The notes beneath the pieces are model-generated. The model ran no database searches and was not told the DNA's origin. It worked only from the letters and a program-made list of their open reading frames with translations. Below, one piece after another: positions 46,583 through 55,287 of a DNA stretch of 64,000 nucleotides. This DNA comes from Winkia neuii subsp. neuii DSM 8576 (GTDB taxonomy: Bacteria; Actinomycetota; Actinomycetes; Actinomycetales; Actinomycetaceae). Location: the NCBI RefSeq assembly GCF_000420405.1, contig NZ_ATUW01000002.1, positions 280,338-344,337 of the forward strand. The letters are read 5' to 3'. Numbering within the stretch: the stretch's first letter is position 1; each line of letters opens with the position of its first letter. Both the position numbers and the translations under genes were made by a program.

Positions 46583-47802
46583 TTGTCCTCCAACGACAGG
46601 TAGATTTCCGTTCCGGCCTCGCTCGAATTGATGGTGGCTATGCCCCCAAGGCGCTCCGCTCTGCCCAGTATAGAGTCGCGTACTCCATGCCTGTCAGGGG
46701 GAACATTGTCCAGGTCGAATCCCGTCCCGCGATCTTTCACCCACGCTTGCAAGGATTTGCCCGAGCATTCCAGGTAGACCGAGATTGGAGGTTTGCCGTG
46801 GGCGGCAGCATTTTGGCAGGCCTCCTGAATTATGGGCCCAGCCGCGTGTGTGAAAGGCCCCGGTTTCAGATCGGACACGTGCACGTATTCGATCGCCACC
46901 CCGTAGCGATCTTCGACCTCGGCAATTTTGGCCCCCACCAACGCAACCACGGAATCGTATTGGGATTCTTCCCCCTGGTAAAGCCAGGTGCGCAACTCCC
47001 TCTCCTGCCTGCGCGCAAGCGTGCGCACGGCAACGGGATCCTCCGCCCTCGCCCGGATCAAAGCTAGAGTCTGCAATACGGAATCGTGCAGGTGGGCTGC
47101 GATGTCAGCGCGGGTGGCCTCCCGTACTTGTTCGGCCCGGCTCTTGCCTAGTTCGTCGGTAAGACGCACCCACACGGGCGCTATTGCGGCACCAATTCCA
47201 GCCAGCATTGCCAATGCGACCACCGCAGAGTTGAAGGGCCCTACTACCCCTACAGCTCTGCCCACCAGGTTTACTACCCCAACGGCAACCAGCAGGATAC
47301 CCCCGCCCAGGGCAGCAATAGTTTTTCCTGAGCTTCGCTGGCCCAAATCGCGCTGGCCCCAAATTAGAATCACGCCGGAAGCCACCAAGATTCCCGTCCA
47401 CGCCACCGGGGATAGCTCCGTTAGGGAGGGATAGCCGATACTGATCGCGCTGCCGGCACACACTGCAAATATGCCTACCGCCAGCATTATCCGCTTGGGA
47501 GCGTACTCGTCGGGGGCCGCACTTTGTTTTTCAGCCAATGTCTTAGAGAGGGCCCCGGCTTGAATGCGCCGTTCGGACTGGCTGCTCGCCCACGGATCGC
47601 CCACGGGGATCGAGATCCACAACCACAGGTAGATAGGAAACGAAATCCCCGTCAGGGAAGCCAGCGCAAAGACTAGGCGCACCCACCCAACGGGCACCTT
47701 CGTGTGCAAAGAAAGGCCTGCGCAAACTCCGGCTAACCACGGCCGAGGCGAGCGCGTGGCCAGCGCGATCGGGCTACTAATTCGGCGAAGAGGCAATCTC
47801 AT
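46579..47802 (-). CDS. Sensor histidine kinase with N-terminal PspC domain
   Basis: 407 residues. The N-terminus is a PspC domain: PRPWLAGVCAGLSLHTKVPVGWVRLVFALASLTGIS. Several membrane helices follow, then a HisKA_3 dimerisation helix, DIAAHLHDSVLQTLALIRARA, whose His is the phosphoacceptor, and a HATPase_c domain with IQEACQNAAAHG (N-box), VKDRGTGFDLDNVP and HGVRDSILGRAERLGG. This PspC-kinase arrangement with a NarL-type regulator is common in actinobacteria and senses envelope stress. A second PspC gene starts divergently 114 bases away. Confidence 0.92.
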   Translation of the reverse strand: MRLPLRRISSPIALATRSPRPWLAGVCAGLSLHTKVPVGWVRLVFALASLTGISFPIYLWLWISIPVGDPWASSQSERRIQAGALSKTLAEKQSAAPDEYAPKRIMLAVGIFAVCAGSAISIGYPSLTELSPVAWTGILVASGVILIWGQRDLGQRSSGKTIAALGGGILLVAVGVVNLVGRAVGVVGPFNSAVVALAMLAGIGAAIAPVWVRLTDELGKSRAEQVREATRADIAAHLHDSVLQTLALIRARAEDPVAVRTLARRQERELRTWLYQGEESQYDSVVALVGAKIAEVEDRYGVAIEYVHVSDLKPGPFTHAAGPIIQEACQNAAAHGKPPISVYLECSGKSLQAWVKDRGTGFDLDNVPPDRHGVRDSILGRAERLGGIATINSSEAGTEIYLSLEDK

Positions 47803-47916
47803 AGCTTCGATGATTGCATGCTGGCAGTGCCCATCATAGCTAGTGGAAGCATATTCAGGGATAAATCAGGGTAGTCCCTAATAGTTACGAGCCGGCTTCG
47901 CTGCTGAGATAGAAGT

Positions 47917-49167
47917 ATGAAAAATACAAGCAAGTCTTTGTCCACGAAATTGGCCGAGGGCGCGTGGATACGTTCCCATGGCGTCCTCGGCGGAGTCTGC
48001 GGGGCCATAAGGAACGCCACCGGCTACGATCTGAACCTAATTCGTATCCTAGCGGTAGTTCTTGCTCTATTCTTTTTTCCCGGCGCCATGCTGAGCTACG
48101 GTTTGGCCTGGCTCCTACTGCCGGATGCCAGTGGCGCCTCCCACATGGATAACCTCACCTCGCCTGGAGCAGGATTGTTTGGGGCGGGATTCTTTATCCT
48201 TTTCGGCGTCCTAAGCATTACCAGCTGGGATAACAGCGCAGCCGGCTCCTGGGCACTACTGTCCATCGTCGTGTTGGGGGTAATCTGCCTTTTGTTGGCC
48301 AAAACGTCCGGCAAGAAATCCGGTCGCAAAAACTCTGCTCCCGCCTCCCGCCCAGCTGACTTTTCGCCCTCCTCCGACGCAGGCGCAAGGCCGGAACCCA
48401 CCGCCCCACCTAAGCCGCTGCCTCCGCGTCAGGTAAAGCCCGCGCTCAGTGGGAAATTGCAACTGGCTGGGGCCGGTCTCGGACTGCTTGGCGCCGCCCT
48501 CTACATTCTGGTGAGTTCGCCGGCCACCGCCGCCACCTTGCTGACAGCTTTCGGTATCGCACTCGCGATCTTTGCTCTTACTGCTCTAGTTGCGAATGCG
48601 CGCGGCCACAAATCTGGCCTGCCCGGCATTTTAGCTACGCTAGCCCTAATTTTCGGCTCCCCCCTACTTCTAATCGTGTGGGCAGTACCTAACGAGATCG
48701 CCACCACTCCAGTTTCAAAAGCCGGCGAAATCTTAGGCCAACGCGCCTTCCAATTGCGGGCAGAGTCGCTCAGCGATCTGAATTCTCCGGTCGAAGGCGG
48801 AATTGTCTCCCACTCCTACGCCTCGGACGCAACAGTGCTAATTCCGCCAAACTGGAAGGGCACGATCGAAATCACCATGGACCAAGGTCGCACGCTCACC
48901 ACAGTAATGGCTCAAACGTGGCAGACGAACCTGCCAAAGAACGCGACCTCGTTCACTTTCAACAACAACCTGCCGCTGCCAACTGGCACACTCGAGGCAG
49001 CTGACCTGCAGCTAGGCGACGGCCCCTACCGGCTAGAATCTCGCAACGTCGATCAGACCAACACCTGCATCCTCACCCGCGGCAGCGACGAAGAAAAAGC
49101 CAAACACAGGTACCGGCTCCACGTAAAGGGCGGCCGCCTGACACTTATTGAAGGGAAGATCAAATGA
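47917..49167 (+). CDS. PspC domain membrane protein
   Basis: 416 residues. PspC domain at ~15-75: GVLGGVCGAIRNATGYDLNLIRILAVVLALFFFPGAMLSYGLAWLLLPD. Further helices (GLFGAGFFILFGVLSITSW, ALLSIVVLGVICLLLA), a Pro/Lys linker, another helix cluster, and a ~170-residue extracellular beta-rich C-terminus (SHSYASDATVLIPPNWKGTIEITMD). PspC proteins sense or buffer membrane damage. It is divergent from the PspC-kinase operon and overlaps the next gene by four bases. Confidence 0.88.
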   Translation: MKNTSKSLSTKLAEGAWIRSHGVLGGVCGAIRNATGYDLNLIRILAVVLALFFFPGAMLSYGLAWLLLPDASGASHMDNLTSPGAGLFGAGFFILFGVLSITSWDNSAAGSWALLSIVVLGVICLLLAKTSGKKSGRKNSAPASRPADFSPSSDAGARPEPTAPPKPLPPRQVKPALSGKLQLAGAGLGLLGAALYILVSSPATAATLLTAFGIALAIFALTALVANARGHKSGLPGILATLALIFGSPLLLIVWAVPNEIATTPVSKAGEILGQRAFQLRAESLSDLNSPVEGGIVSHSYASDATVLIPPNWKGTIEITMDQGRTLTTVMAQTWQTNLPKNATSFTFNNNLPLPTGTLEAADLQLGDGPYRLESRNVDQTNTCILTRGSDEEKAKHRYRLHVKGGRLTLIEGKIK

Positions 49168-49574
49168 GCACCGCAAATGAACCTACCCGCCCTCTGCCCG
49201 CTACAGAACCTACCGCAGCACCCCCTGCCGAAGATACCCAAGTGTTGCCCTCGGCTAGCCAGGACTGGCGCAAACTAGGCGGGCCCACAGCTTCCACTCC
49301 AACGCAAGAAATCGGCACCCCTGCCCCGGCACCCATTCGCCAGACCGTCACCGTCCCCAAAGTGTCGTGGATCGCCATCGCCTGGTACCTGCTTGCCCTG
49401 GCCGTTGCCATCTTGTCAATTGCAATCGGAGCGGGACTACACCTATCGATAAGCGGAATATTGGGAGGGATCCTGGCTTTCACCGGCGCGGGGCTGATCA
49501 TAGCCGCACTGGCAACCCTAGGAGGCGAAAAAAGAAAGACTGTAAACGCCGAGTCTAACAACTACCAACATTAA
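49164..49574 (+). CDS. Small Pro/Thr-rich membrane protein, PspC operon
   Basis: 136 residues, no recognised family. The first ~65 are Pro/Thr/Ala-rich and probably disordered, followed by two membrane helices (WIAIAWYLLALAVAILSIAIG and GILGGILAFTGAGLIIAALATLG) and a short basic tail. The ATG overlaps the PspC gene (ATGA), so the products are made together; a hairpin with T-tail follows closely. It may be an accessory subunit of the PspC complex. Confidence 0.75.
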   Translation: MSTANEPTRPLPATEPTAAPPAEDTQVLPSASQDWRKLGGPTASTPTQEIGTPAPAPIRQTVTVPKVSWIAIAWYLLALAVAILSIAIGAGLHLSISGILGGILAFTGAGLIIAALATLGGEKRKTVNAESNNYQH

Positions 49575-49610
49575 AGTCCACATTTGAATTTTCTAGGATT
49601 TCATTAATGA

Positions 49611-49653
49611 AGCGCCCTACCGGCACCCTCTTCCTGCCGGTAAGGGCGCTTTT
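49611..49653 (+). terminator. Rho-independent terminator of the PspC operon
   Basis: AGCGCCCTACCGGCA pairs with TGCCGGTAAGGGCGCT (one bulged base) across a nine-base loop, followed by TTTT. It lies 37 bases after the small membrane protein gene and insulates the downstream secreted cassette from it. Confidence 0.85.
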
Positions 49654-49794
49654 GCGAACATTAAAACGCGTGGTAGAAAGGGGTTTGGTGACTTTATACG
49701 AACCGTTTTTAACTAGCCAAGAGCCAATTCCTTCCCTATGGTCGGTTTTAGGAGCTAACCGGCTCTGAGTAAACCAAAGAAATGAGGACCGCTC

Positions 49795-50490
49795 ATGAAG
49801 TTGACTAGCAAGATTGCAGCTACTCTTGGTAGCGGCGCCCTGCTCGCCACGATGGCAGCAGCCCCGGCGCTCGCGGACACCAAGACCGACACCTACCCAG
49901 AGACTCCGGCAACCAACGCCTCTCTGCCTATCGTCCACACCTCGCACGGTAGCGACCACCTCAAGGCCAACATTTTGAACCCGCACCCCGTGTGCAACTC
50001 CCTTGAAGACCGCCGCACCGTCGTCTACAAGGTAACCGACAACTTCTCCCCAGTTGGGACTATCTCGACCACCAACAAGTCGAAGAACACCATCCCGCTA
50101 TCGCAATCTCTCTCCAAGTCTCAGACCGTTTCCGTCTCAGTGAACGGCTCCCAGTCCGAGACCCTAAACATCAACCTCGGCGGCTCCACTAAGGTCGGCA
50201 AGGACGGCAACAGCGAAGCTGGCATTGCCTACACCCTGGCCAAGAAGATTGGCGGAGAAGCCTCCTACTCCCTCACCTGGGAGACCGGTCAGCAGATCGG
50301 CCCCTACGACGTTCCCGCGGGCAACACTGGCGAAGCCACCTACGGCTTCCGCACCATCTCGATGACCGGCACCCAGCAGTTCTGCAAGGCTAACGGTACC
50401 TGGTCTAACCCCACCGCATGGCGCGCCTTCGTTCCGGTGAAGAACGAAGTGCAGATGAAGCTATACAAGAACCCGGCCGATTCCTACTGA
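49795..50490 (+). CDS. Secreted protein A1, beta-rich, first of a duplicated A-B pair
   Basis: 231 residues. A Sec signal peptide ends at AAAPALA|DT (about residue 27). No known domain is recognised. The mature part has two cysteines (NPHPVCNSLED, QQFCKANGTW), likely a disulfide, and a central Ser/Thr-rich alternating-polarity stretch (SLSKSQTVSVSVNGSQSETL, then EASYSLTWETG), followed by GPYDVPAGNTGEATYGF. That pattern recalls the amphipathic hairpin of aerolysin/ETX-MTX2-like beta-pore-formers, but this is inference. ~87% identical to A2 from YPETP onward. AATGAGGACC precedes the ATG. Fourteen bases separate it from B1. Confidence 0.85.
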   Translation: MKLTSKIAATLGSGALLATMAAAPALADTKTDTYPETPATNASLPIVHTSHGSDHLKANILNPHPVCNSLEDRRTVVYKVTDNFSPVGTISTTNKSKNTIPLSQSLSKSQTVSVSVNGSQSETLNINLGGSTKVGKDGNSEAGIAYTLAKKIGGEASYSLTWETGQQIGPYDVPAGNTGEATYGFRTISMTGTQQFCKANGTWSNPTAWRAFVPVKNEVQMKLYKNPADSY

Positions 50491-50504
50491 TACGGAGATA
50501 ACCA

Positions 50505-51086
50505 ATGCTAAAGAAGCACCTGACTCGTGCAGCCGCTGCTGCATTCGCATTTTCTACCGGCCTAGCCGCTCTGGGCGGCTCCGCACTAGCAGCTGATGCC
50601 CCCTCCAAGAGCGAGCTCGACCTAGCCCCCAGCTACACCGTCTCCGGAATGAAAGCCCCCGGATACGCCGGTTCAGTAGCTGTCCACGTCAAAAATGTCG
50701 GCTCCTCCCGTTACTACGGCGAGTTCCCGGCCATTCGTTTCCACGTTCAGGTACACACCGCTCAGGGCCCCCGCGGCGTCGATCGTCTTATCACCACTGG
50801 CAACCTAAAGGGCGCCTACACTCGCGATCTCGGCTTCGACCCGAAGACCTCAACTCGCACCTTCGAGGTGACCCTATCCAACCCGGTGAACGTCGGCGAA
50901 GACCAGCTAATCGGCTACTTCTCCTTTGGCGACGGCCTTACCCAGGAAGGACGGCTGAAGAACTACATCACCGTCACCCAGGTATCGCGCCTCAAGGACG
51001 ACACCTCCAAGGGAAACGACCAGAATGTAGATTCCCGCCACCACACCACTTTGGATACCGGCGGTTCCTCCAACGGCATCTTCTAA
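50505..51086 (+). CDS. Secreted protein B1, partner of A1
   Basis: 193 residues with a signal peptide (FAFSTGLAALGGSALAAD). The mature protein has no cysteines and no domain I recognise. It alternates beta-strand-like segments: SVAVHVKNVGSSRYYGEF, IRFHVQVHTAQGPRGVDRL, RTFEVTLSNPV, LIGYFSFGDGLTQEGRLK, then a polar tail SKGNDQNVDSR...TTLDTGG. The pattern suggests an Ig-like or jelly-roll sandwich. GGAGATA precedes the ATG, and the gene follows A1 closely, so both are co-expressed and exported. ~80% identical to B2 over the last ~147 residues. It could be a receptor-binding, chaperone or second pore component. Confidence 0.85.
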   Translation: MLKKHLTRAAAAAFAFSTGLAALGGSALAADAPSKSELDLAPSYTVSGMKAPGYAGSVAVHVKNVGSSRYYGEFPAIRFHVQVHTAQGPRGVDRLITTGNLKGAYTRDLGFDPKTSTRTFEVTLSNPVNVGEDQLIGYFSFGDGLTQEGRLKNYITVTQVSRLKDDTSKGNDQNVDSRHHTTLDTGGSSNGIF

Positions 51087-51111
51087 TTCTCTCTGACCTG
51101 GCGTAGATGGG

Positions 51112-51140
51112 GTTGCGGAGGCGCTTTGCGCCTCCGCAAC
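51112..51140 (+). terminator. Hairpin after the A1-B1 pair
   Basis: GTTGCGGAGGCGC and GCGCCTCCGCAAC form a perfect 13-bp stem with a TTT loop, 26 bases after the B1 stop, followed by TTTCATT. It should end or reduce transcription from A1-B1, so A2-B2 probably has its own promoter in the ~240 A/T-rich bases that follow. Confidence 0.8.
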
Positions 51141-51328
51141 TTTCATTAACGCGTTGTGCAGTCGCCCACGTTCATTATTTTTCTTTAACCTTATTTTTAA
51201 TGCTTACCGCCCGGTTAGCCGATAACCTGCACTTTTATTCACACAAAGATTAAAGCGAGGATTAGCACCTTCGCACCTTAAGCATTTCTAATCTGAAACG
51301 CCTAGCTACCTGCGCGTTTAAGCCTTAC

Positions 51329-51373
51329 CCTTTGAAACAGAGCAACCGCTCAGCCAATTACCAGTTTCAAAGG
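51329..51373 (+). promoter_or_regulatory. Inverted repeat enclosing the A2 ribosome-binding site
   Basis: CCTTTGAAAC (51329-51338) is the exact reverse complement of GTTTCAAAGG (51364-51373). The right arm contains the AAAGG that precedes the A2 ATG by seven bases, so in mRNA it would pair with the left arm and hide the ribosome-binding site. The 25-base loop holds a second small dyad, GAGC-AACC-GCTC. Alternatively it is a DNA operator. Confidence 0.55.
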
Positions 51374-51380
51374 AATGATT

Positions 51381-52073
51381 ATGAAGTTAACCCGCGTAGC
51401 TGGCGCCGTCGGTGGCAGTGCACTACTACTTTCTGTAGTCGCTGCCCCTGCAATGGCGGACACCATCGAAAACGACTACCCTGAAACCCCTCAAACCAAT
51501 GCTAAGCTGCCCATCGTTCACACTTCTCACGGCAGCGACCACATCAAGGCCAACATCGTAAATCCGCACCCCGTGTGCAACCCCTGGGAAGACCACCGCA
51601 CCGTGGTTTACAAGGTGACCGACAAGTTCTTCCCCGTAGGCACCATTTCGGCAACTAATAAGTCCAAGAACACTATTCCGCTGAAGCAGTCTCTGTCTAA
51701 GTCGCAGTCCGTCTCCATCTCGGTGAACGGCTCTCAGTCCGAGACCCTAAGCATCAACCTCGGCGGCTCCACTAAGGTCGGCAAGGACGGCAACAGCAAC
51801 GCTGGCATTGCCTACACCCTCGCCAAGGAAATCGGGGGCTCGGCCTCGTACTCCTTGTCCTGGCAGGTTGGCCAAGACGTGGGCCCCTACGACGTTCCTG
51901 CGGGCTACACCGGCGAAGCCACCTACGGCTTCCGCACCATCTCGATGACCGGCACCCAGCAGTTCTGCAAGCTCAACGGCACCTGGTCCAACCCCACCGC
52001 ATGGCGCGCCTTCGTTCCGGTAAAGAACGAAGTGCAGATGAAGCTATACAACAACCCCGCCGACTCCCACTGA
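51381..52073 (+). CDS. Secreted protein A2, paralogue of A1
   Basis: 230 residues from ATG 51381 (an ATG six bases upstream adds MI only; A1 starts MKLT as does this one). Signal peptide ends VAAPAMA|DT. Both cysteines (NPHPVCNPWED, QQFCKLNGTW), the alternating core SLSKSQSVSISVNGSQSETL and GPYDVPAGYTGEATYGF are kept. Compared with A1 I count 26 differences in ~198 residues from YPETP. Changes cluster at charged positions (K/E, E/S, Q/D), as expected if the two forms have different partners or targets. AAAGGA precedes it inside an inverted repeat. Confidence 0.85.
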   Translation: MKLTRVAGAVGGSALLLSVVAAPAMADTIENDYPETPQTNAKLPIVHTSHGSDHIKANIVNPHPVCNPWEDHRTVVYKVTDKFFPVGTISATNKSKNTIPLKQSLSKSQSVSISVNGSQSETLSINLGGSTKVGKDGNSNAGIAYTLAKEIGGSASYSLSWQVGQDVGPYDVPAGYTGEATYGFRTISMTGTQQFCKLNGTWSNPTAWRAFVPVKNEVQMKLYNNPADSH

Positions 52074-52101
52074 GCCTGAAAAGTAGAAGGAAAGCAATAA
52101 A

Positions 52102-52671
52102 ATGAAGCGTTTTACTCGTGCTGCTGCAGCAACTTTTGCTCTTGCCACCGGTATAGCCGGCTTCGGCGTTTCTGCTGCTAACGCAGGCACCACTGCTGAA
52201 AAAGATCTAACCGCCTCCATGACCGTTTCCGGCATGAAGTCCCCCGGCTTTGCTGGCTCTGTTGGCATTCACATCAAGAACGTCGGGTCCCAGCGTTACT
52301 ACGCTGATTTCCCGGCCGTTCGTTTCCTAGTTCAGGTACACACTGCTCAGGGTCCGCGCGGAGTCGATCGCCTGATCACTACCGGGCACCTGAAGGGAGC
52401 CTACATTCGCGATCTCGGTTTCAACACCAAGACCTCGACTCGCACCTTCGAACTGACCCTATCCAACCCTGTCGCTGCAGGGGAAGACCAGCTGGTTGGC
52501 TGGCTGTCCTTCGGCGATGGCGATACCCAGGAAGGCCGTTTGAAGAACTACATCACCATTACCCAGGTATCCCGCATCGCCGGCGACAACTCCAAGGGTA
52601 ACGACCAGAACGTAGATTCCCGCCACTTCACCACCCTCGACACAGGTGGAAAGTCGATGGGTGTCTTCTAA
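52102..52671 (+). CDS. Secreted protein B2, paralogue of B1
   Basis: 189 residues with a signal peptide (FALATGIAGFGVSAANAG). From VSGMK on it differs from B1 at about 30 of 147 positions; RYYADFPAVRF, VQVHTAQGPRGVDRLITTG, RDLGFNTKTSTRTFE and SKGNDQNVDSRHFTTLDTGG are conserved. No cysteine in the mature part. AGAAGGAAAGC precedes the ATG, 28 bases after A2. Same order and spacing as A1-B1, so the pair was duplicated as a unit. Confidence 0.85.
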   Translation: MKRFTRAAAATFALATGIAGFGVSAANAGTTAEKDLTASMTVSGMKSPGFAGSVGIHIKNVGSQRYYADFPAVRFLVQVHTAQGPRGVDRLITTGHLKGAYIRDLGFNTKTSTRTFELTLSNPVAAGEDQLVGWLSFGDGDTQEGRLKNYITITQVSRIAGDNSKGNDQNVDSRHFTTLDTGGKSMGVF

Positions 52672-52687
52672 TCCTCCCATAAGGTTT

Positions 52688-52711
52688 GTTCCCCGGCTCA
52701 AGCCGGGGAAC
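52688..52711 (+). terminator. Hairpin after the A2-B2 pair
   Basis: GTTCCCCGGCT and AGCCGGGGAAC form an 11-bp stem 16 bases after the B2 stop. No U-tract follows, so it may stabilise the mRNA end, with the A/T-flanked hairpin at 52761 as the main terminator. Confidence 0.65.
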
Positions 52712-52760
52712 TAGCTCTTCCTTCTTGCCCACGGGCAACCACGCAGAAGGTTTAGAGGGC

Positions 52761-52799
52761 ATAAAAATGCCAGCGGCATTCGGCCGCTGGCATTTTTAT
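52761..52799. terminator. Strong bidirectional Rho-independent terminator
   Basis: ATAAAAATGCCAGCGG and CCGCTGGCATTTTTAT form a perfect 16-bp stem with A-tract and T-tract on opposite sides, so it works in both directions. It separates the secreted cassette from the convergent metG gene. Confidence 0.92.
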
Positions 52800-52811
52800 A
52801 TACCTGAACGC

Positions 52812-54626
52812 TTATTCACCCAGATTTGAATAACGCTGCAGTTCCTGCTCAACTACGTCCTCGTCGAGCTTTTGGAAGACTGGCTTGGGCTTTTCAATCG
52901 GAAGCCCCACCTGCACCTCATGGCGACCCCACTTTGGAGCACCCGTGTAATCACCGGTGATAATCGGATACTTGCGAGGACTGCCATCCTCGGCCTTCAC
53001 GTCCAGATCTTCGACCTCTTCAATGTGGGGCATAGGAGCCACCTGCCCTGAACCTCCCAATACCTTGTCAACGGCATTAGCCGAGAAGGGTAAGAATGGC
53101 GAAAGAATCAAGTTCAGATCGGAGACCACCTGGGCTAAGGTCCACAAAATTGTGCCCAGACGGGCCCGCTCCTCGTCTGCCTTCAGCTTGAACGGTTGAG
53201 TCTCGGCAACGTACCTATTTGCCTCGCCTACCAACCGCATAGCCTCGGAAAGAGCAGCTTTCTGCCTATGGGTACGAATCAGCTCGCCAACAGCGTCAAA
53301 GCCCGCTTCGACCGCGTCGAGCAGTTTCCGGTCTACTTCCTCGAGCTCCGCGGGAGTAGGAATCTGGCCGAAACGCTTGTGAATCATAGAGGCGGTGCGG
53401 TTCACTAGATTGCCCCACCCAGCCACAAGTTCGCCATTGGTACGTCGCACGAATTCCTGCCAGGTGAAGTCGGCATCATGAGTTTCCGGGCCGGCGGCAG
53501 AAATAAAATAGCGCAGCGCATCAGCCTGGTAGCGCTCCAACATATCGCGCACGTAAATCACGATGCCGCGCGAAGAGGCAAACTTTTTGCCCTCCATAGT
53601 AAGGAACTCAGAAGAAACCACCTCGGTGGGCAGGTTGAGCTTGCCGAGCTTGCCCGGAGTGCCCCCCTTGTCGCCCTCGCCGTTGTAACCAAGCAATTCG
53701 GCAGGCCAAATCTGCGAATGGAACACAATGTTGTCCTTACCCATGAAGTAGTAGGACAGGGCCTCGGGATCGTTCCACCACTTGCGCCACGCCTCTGGAT
53801 CACCATTGCGGCGAGCCCATTCAATCGAAGCAGACAGGTACCCCACCACAGCGTCAAACCATACGTACAAGCGCTTATTCGGCTGATCCTCCCAGCCGGG
53901 AACTGGGATTCCCCAGTCAATGTCGCGGGTCATGGCGCGCGGCTTGATCTCACCTAGCAGATTCTGGCTGAAACGGATGACGTTAGGGCGCCAGGTGTCA
54001 GACTCTTCGCGTTCGTCGAGCCACTTGCCAAGTGCGTCGGCGAGGGCAGGCAGATCCAAAAAGTAGTGCGTAGTCTCGACGAATTCCGGAGTTTCGCCAT
54101 TGATCTTTGATCTGGGTTTTATCAGATCTGTGGGATCAAGCTGCTTGCCGCAATTGTCGCACTGGTCGCCGCGAGCGCCCTCGTACCCACACAGCGGGCA
54201 GGTGCCCTCGATATAGCGGTCTGGTAGGGTGCGCCCGGTAGATGGGCTAATTGCCGCTCCCATGGACTGCTCGACCATGTACCCATTGTCGCGGACAGTT
54301 TCGAACATTGACTGGACAACTTTGTAGTGGTTGCCGGTGGTGGTACGTGTAAAAAGGTCGTACGAGAGCCCCAGAGCGGTCAGATCTTCGACGATCAAGC
54401 GATTGTTTCGGTCAGCCAACTCGCGAGCACTTATCCCCTCGGCGTCAGCTGCCACCAAGATGGGAGTACCGTGTTCGTCTGTGCCTGAAACCATGAGTAC
54501 ATCGTGGCCGGCCATTCGCATGTAACGGCTGAAGACGTCCGACGGGACGCCAAAACCTGCAACGTGTCCAATATGACGGGGCCCGTTTGCGTAGGGCCAG
54601 GCAACAGAAGATAGTACTCGACTCAT
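52812..54626 (-). CDS. metG: Methionyl-tRNA synthetase
   Basis: About 604 residues. HIGH-region: [19 protein letters not shown]. Zinc knuckle: [20 protein letters not shown]. The KMSKS loop is the variant [10 protein letters not shown]. The C-terminal anticodon domain is the short type without an extra dimerisation domain. It charges tRNA-Met. The start is set at ATG 54626 because homologues open with [16 protein letters not shown]; an in-frame ATG lies at 54635. metG is normally adjacent to tatD-rpfB in actinobacteria; here that pair is ~37 kb away. Confidence 0.96.
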   Translation of the reverse strand: MSRVLSSVAWPYANGPRHIGHVAGFGVPSDVFSRYMRMAGHDVLMVSGTDEHGTPILVAADAEGISARELADRNNRLIVEDLTALGLSYDLFTRTTTGNHYKVVQSMFETVRDNGYMVEQSMGAAISPSTGRTLPDRYIEGTCPLCGYEGARGDQCDNCGKQLDPTDLIKPRSKINGETPEFVETTHYFLDLPALADALGKWLDEREESDTWRPNVIRFSQNLLGEIKPRAMTRDIDWGIPVPGWEDQPNKRLYVWFDAVVGYLSASIEWARRNGDPEAWRKWWNDPEALSYYFMGKDNIVFHSQIWPAELLGYNGEGDKGGTPGKLGKLNLPTEVVSSEFLTMEGKKFASSRGIVIYVRDMLERYQADALRYFISAAGPETHDADFTWQEFVRRTNGELVAGWGNLVNRTASMIHKRFGQIPTPAELEEVDRKLLDAVEAGFDAVGELIRTHRQKAALSEAMRLVGEANRYVAETQPFKLKADEERARLGTILWTLAQVVSDLNLILSPFLPFSANAVDKVLGGSGQVAPMPHIEEVEDLDVKAEDGSPRKYPIITGDYTGAPKWGRHEVQVGLPIEKPKPVFQKLDEDVVEQELQRYSNLGE

Positions 54627-54720
54627 GGGTACCATCTTAGTATTTTTTTCCACATACTTTTAGCCGGGCCATTTTGGTGTATGCTATCTGCAACTATCAG
54701 GCTTGTCTCAGGGAGCAATA

Positions 54721-55287
54721 ATGGCTAAAGCGCTGTTAGTAGTCGATGTGCAACCGACGTTTTGCGAGGGCGGGGAGCTGCCTATAGAAGGCGGTAACCA
54801 AGTGGCCCACGATATTGCCGATTTCGTAGCGAAGCATCGAAACAATTACGATCTTATTTGCACCACCCAGGATTGGCATATTTCTCCGGGTGGGCACTTT
54901 TCTGATCAGCCCGATTTCGTAGATTCTTGGCCCCCGCACGGGTTAGCTGGTAGCGCCAATGCCGAACTGCACCCCGCTCTGGCCGATTTGAATGCGGACG
55001 TCGCCGTAAAAAAAGGCGCCTACGCGGCAGCTTATTCGGGCTTCGAGGGCGAAGACGCCGACGGGCATCTGTTGGGCGCGATTTTGCGCGAGCGCGGAAT
55101 TACCCAGATTGATGTCGTGGGCTTAGCGGAGTCGCACTGCGTAAAAGATACCGCTATCGACGGGGTGAAAGAGGGGCTAAAAGTTAGGGTATTTTTGGAC
55201 CTGACTAAGCCAGTGTCCGAAGAATTGGGCCAGGCGGCGCGCGAGCAGATGCGCCGCGCCGGCGTTCTGCTTACTTCTTCTTTTTAG
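54721..55287 (+). CDS. pncA: Isochorismatase-family nicotinamidase
   Basis: 188 residues. Catalytic triad positions visible: Asp in LLVVDVQPTFCEGG, Lys in DVAVKKGAYAAAYSG, Cys in VVGLAESHCVKDTAI. The metal-binding DWHISPGGHFS fits PncA better than other isochorismatases. It deamidates nicotinamide to nicotinate, feeding NAD salvage that ends in the NadE encoded at 34 kb. ATG 54721 is preceded by CAGGGAG. It lies between metG and rsmI, pointing against both; its 3' end overlaps rsmI by 17 bases. Confidence 0.87.
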   Translation: MAKALLVVDVQPTFCEGGELPIEGGNQVAHDIADFVAKHRNNYDLICTTQDWHISPGGHFSDQPDFVDSWPPHGLAGSANAELHPALADLNADVAVKKGAYAAAYSGFEGEDADGHLLGAILRERGITQIDVVGLAESHCVKDTAIDGVKEGLKVRVFLDLTKPVSEELGQAAREQMRRAGVLLTSSF

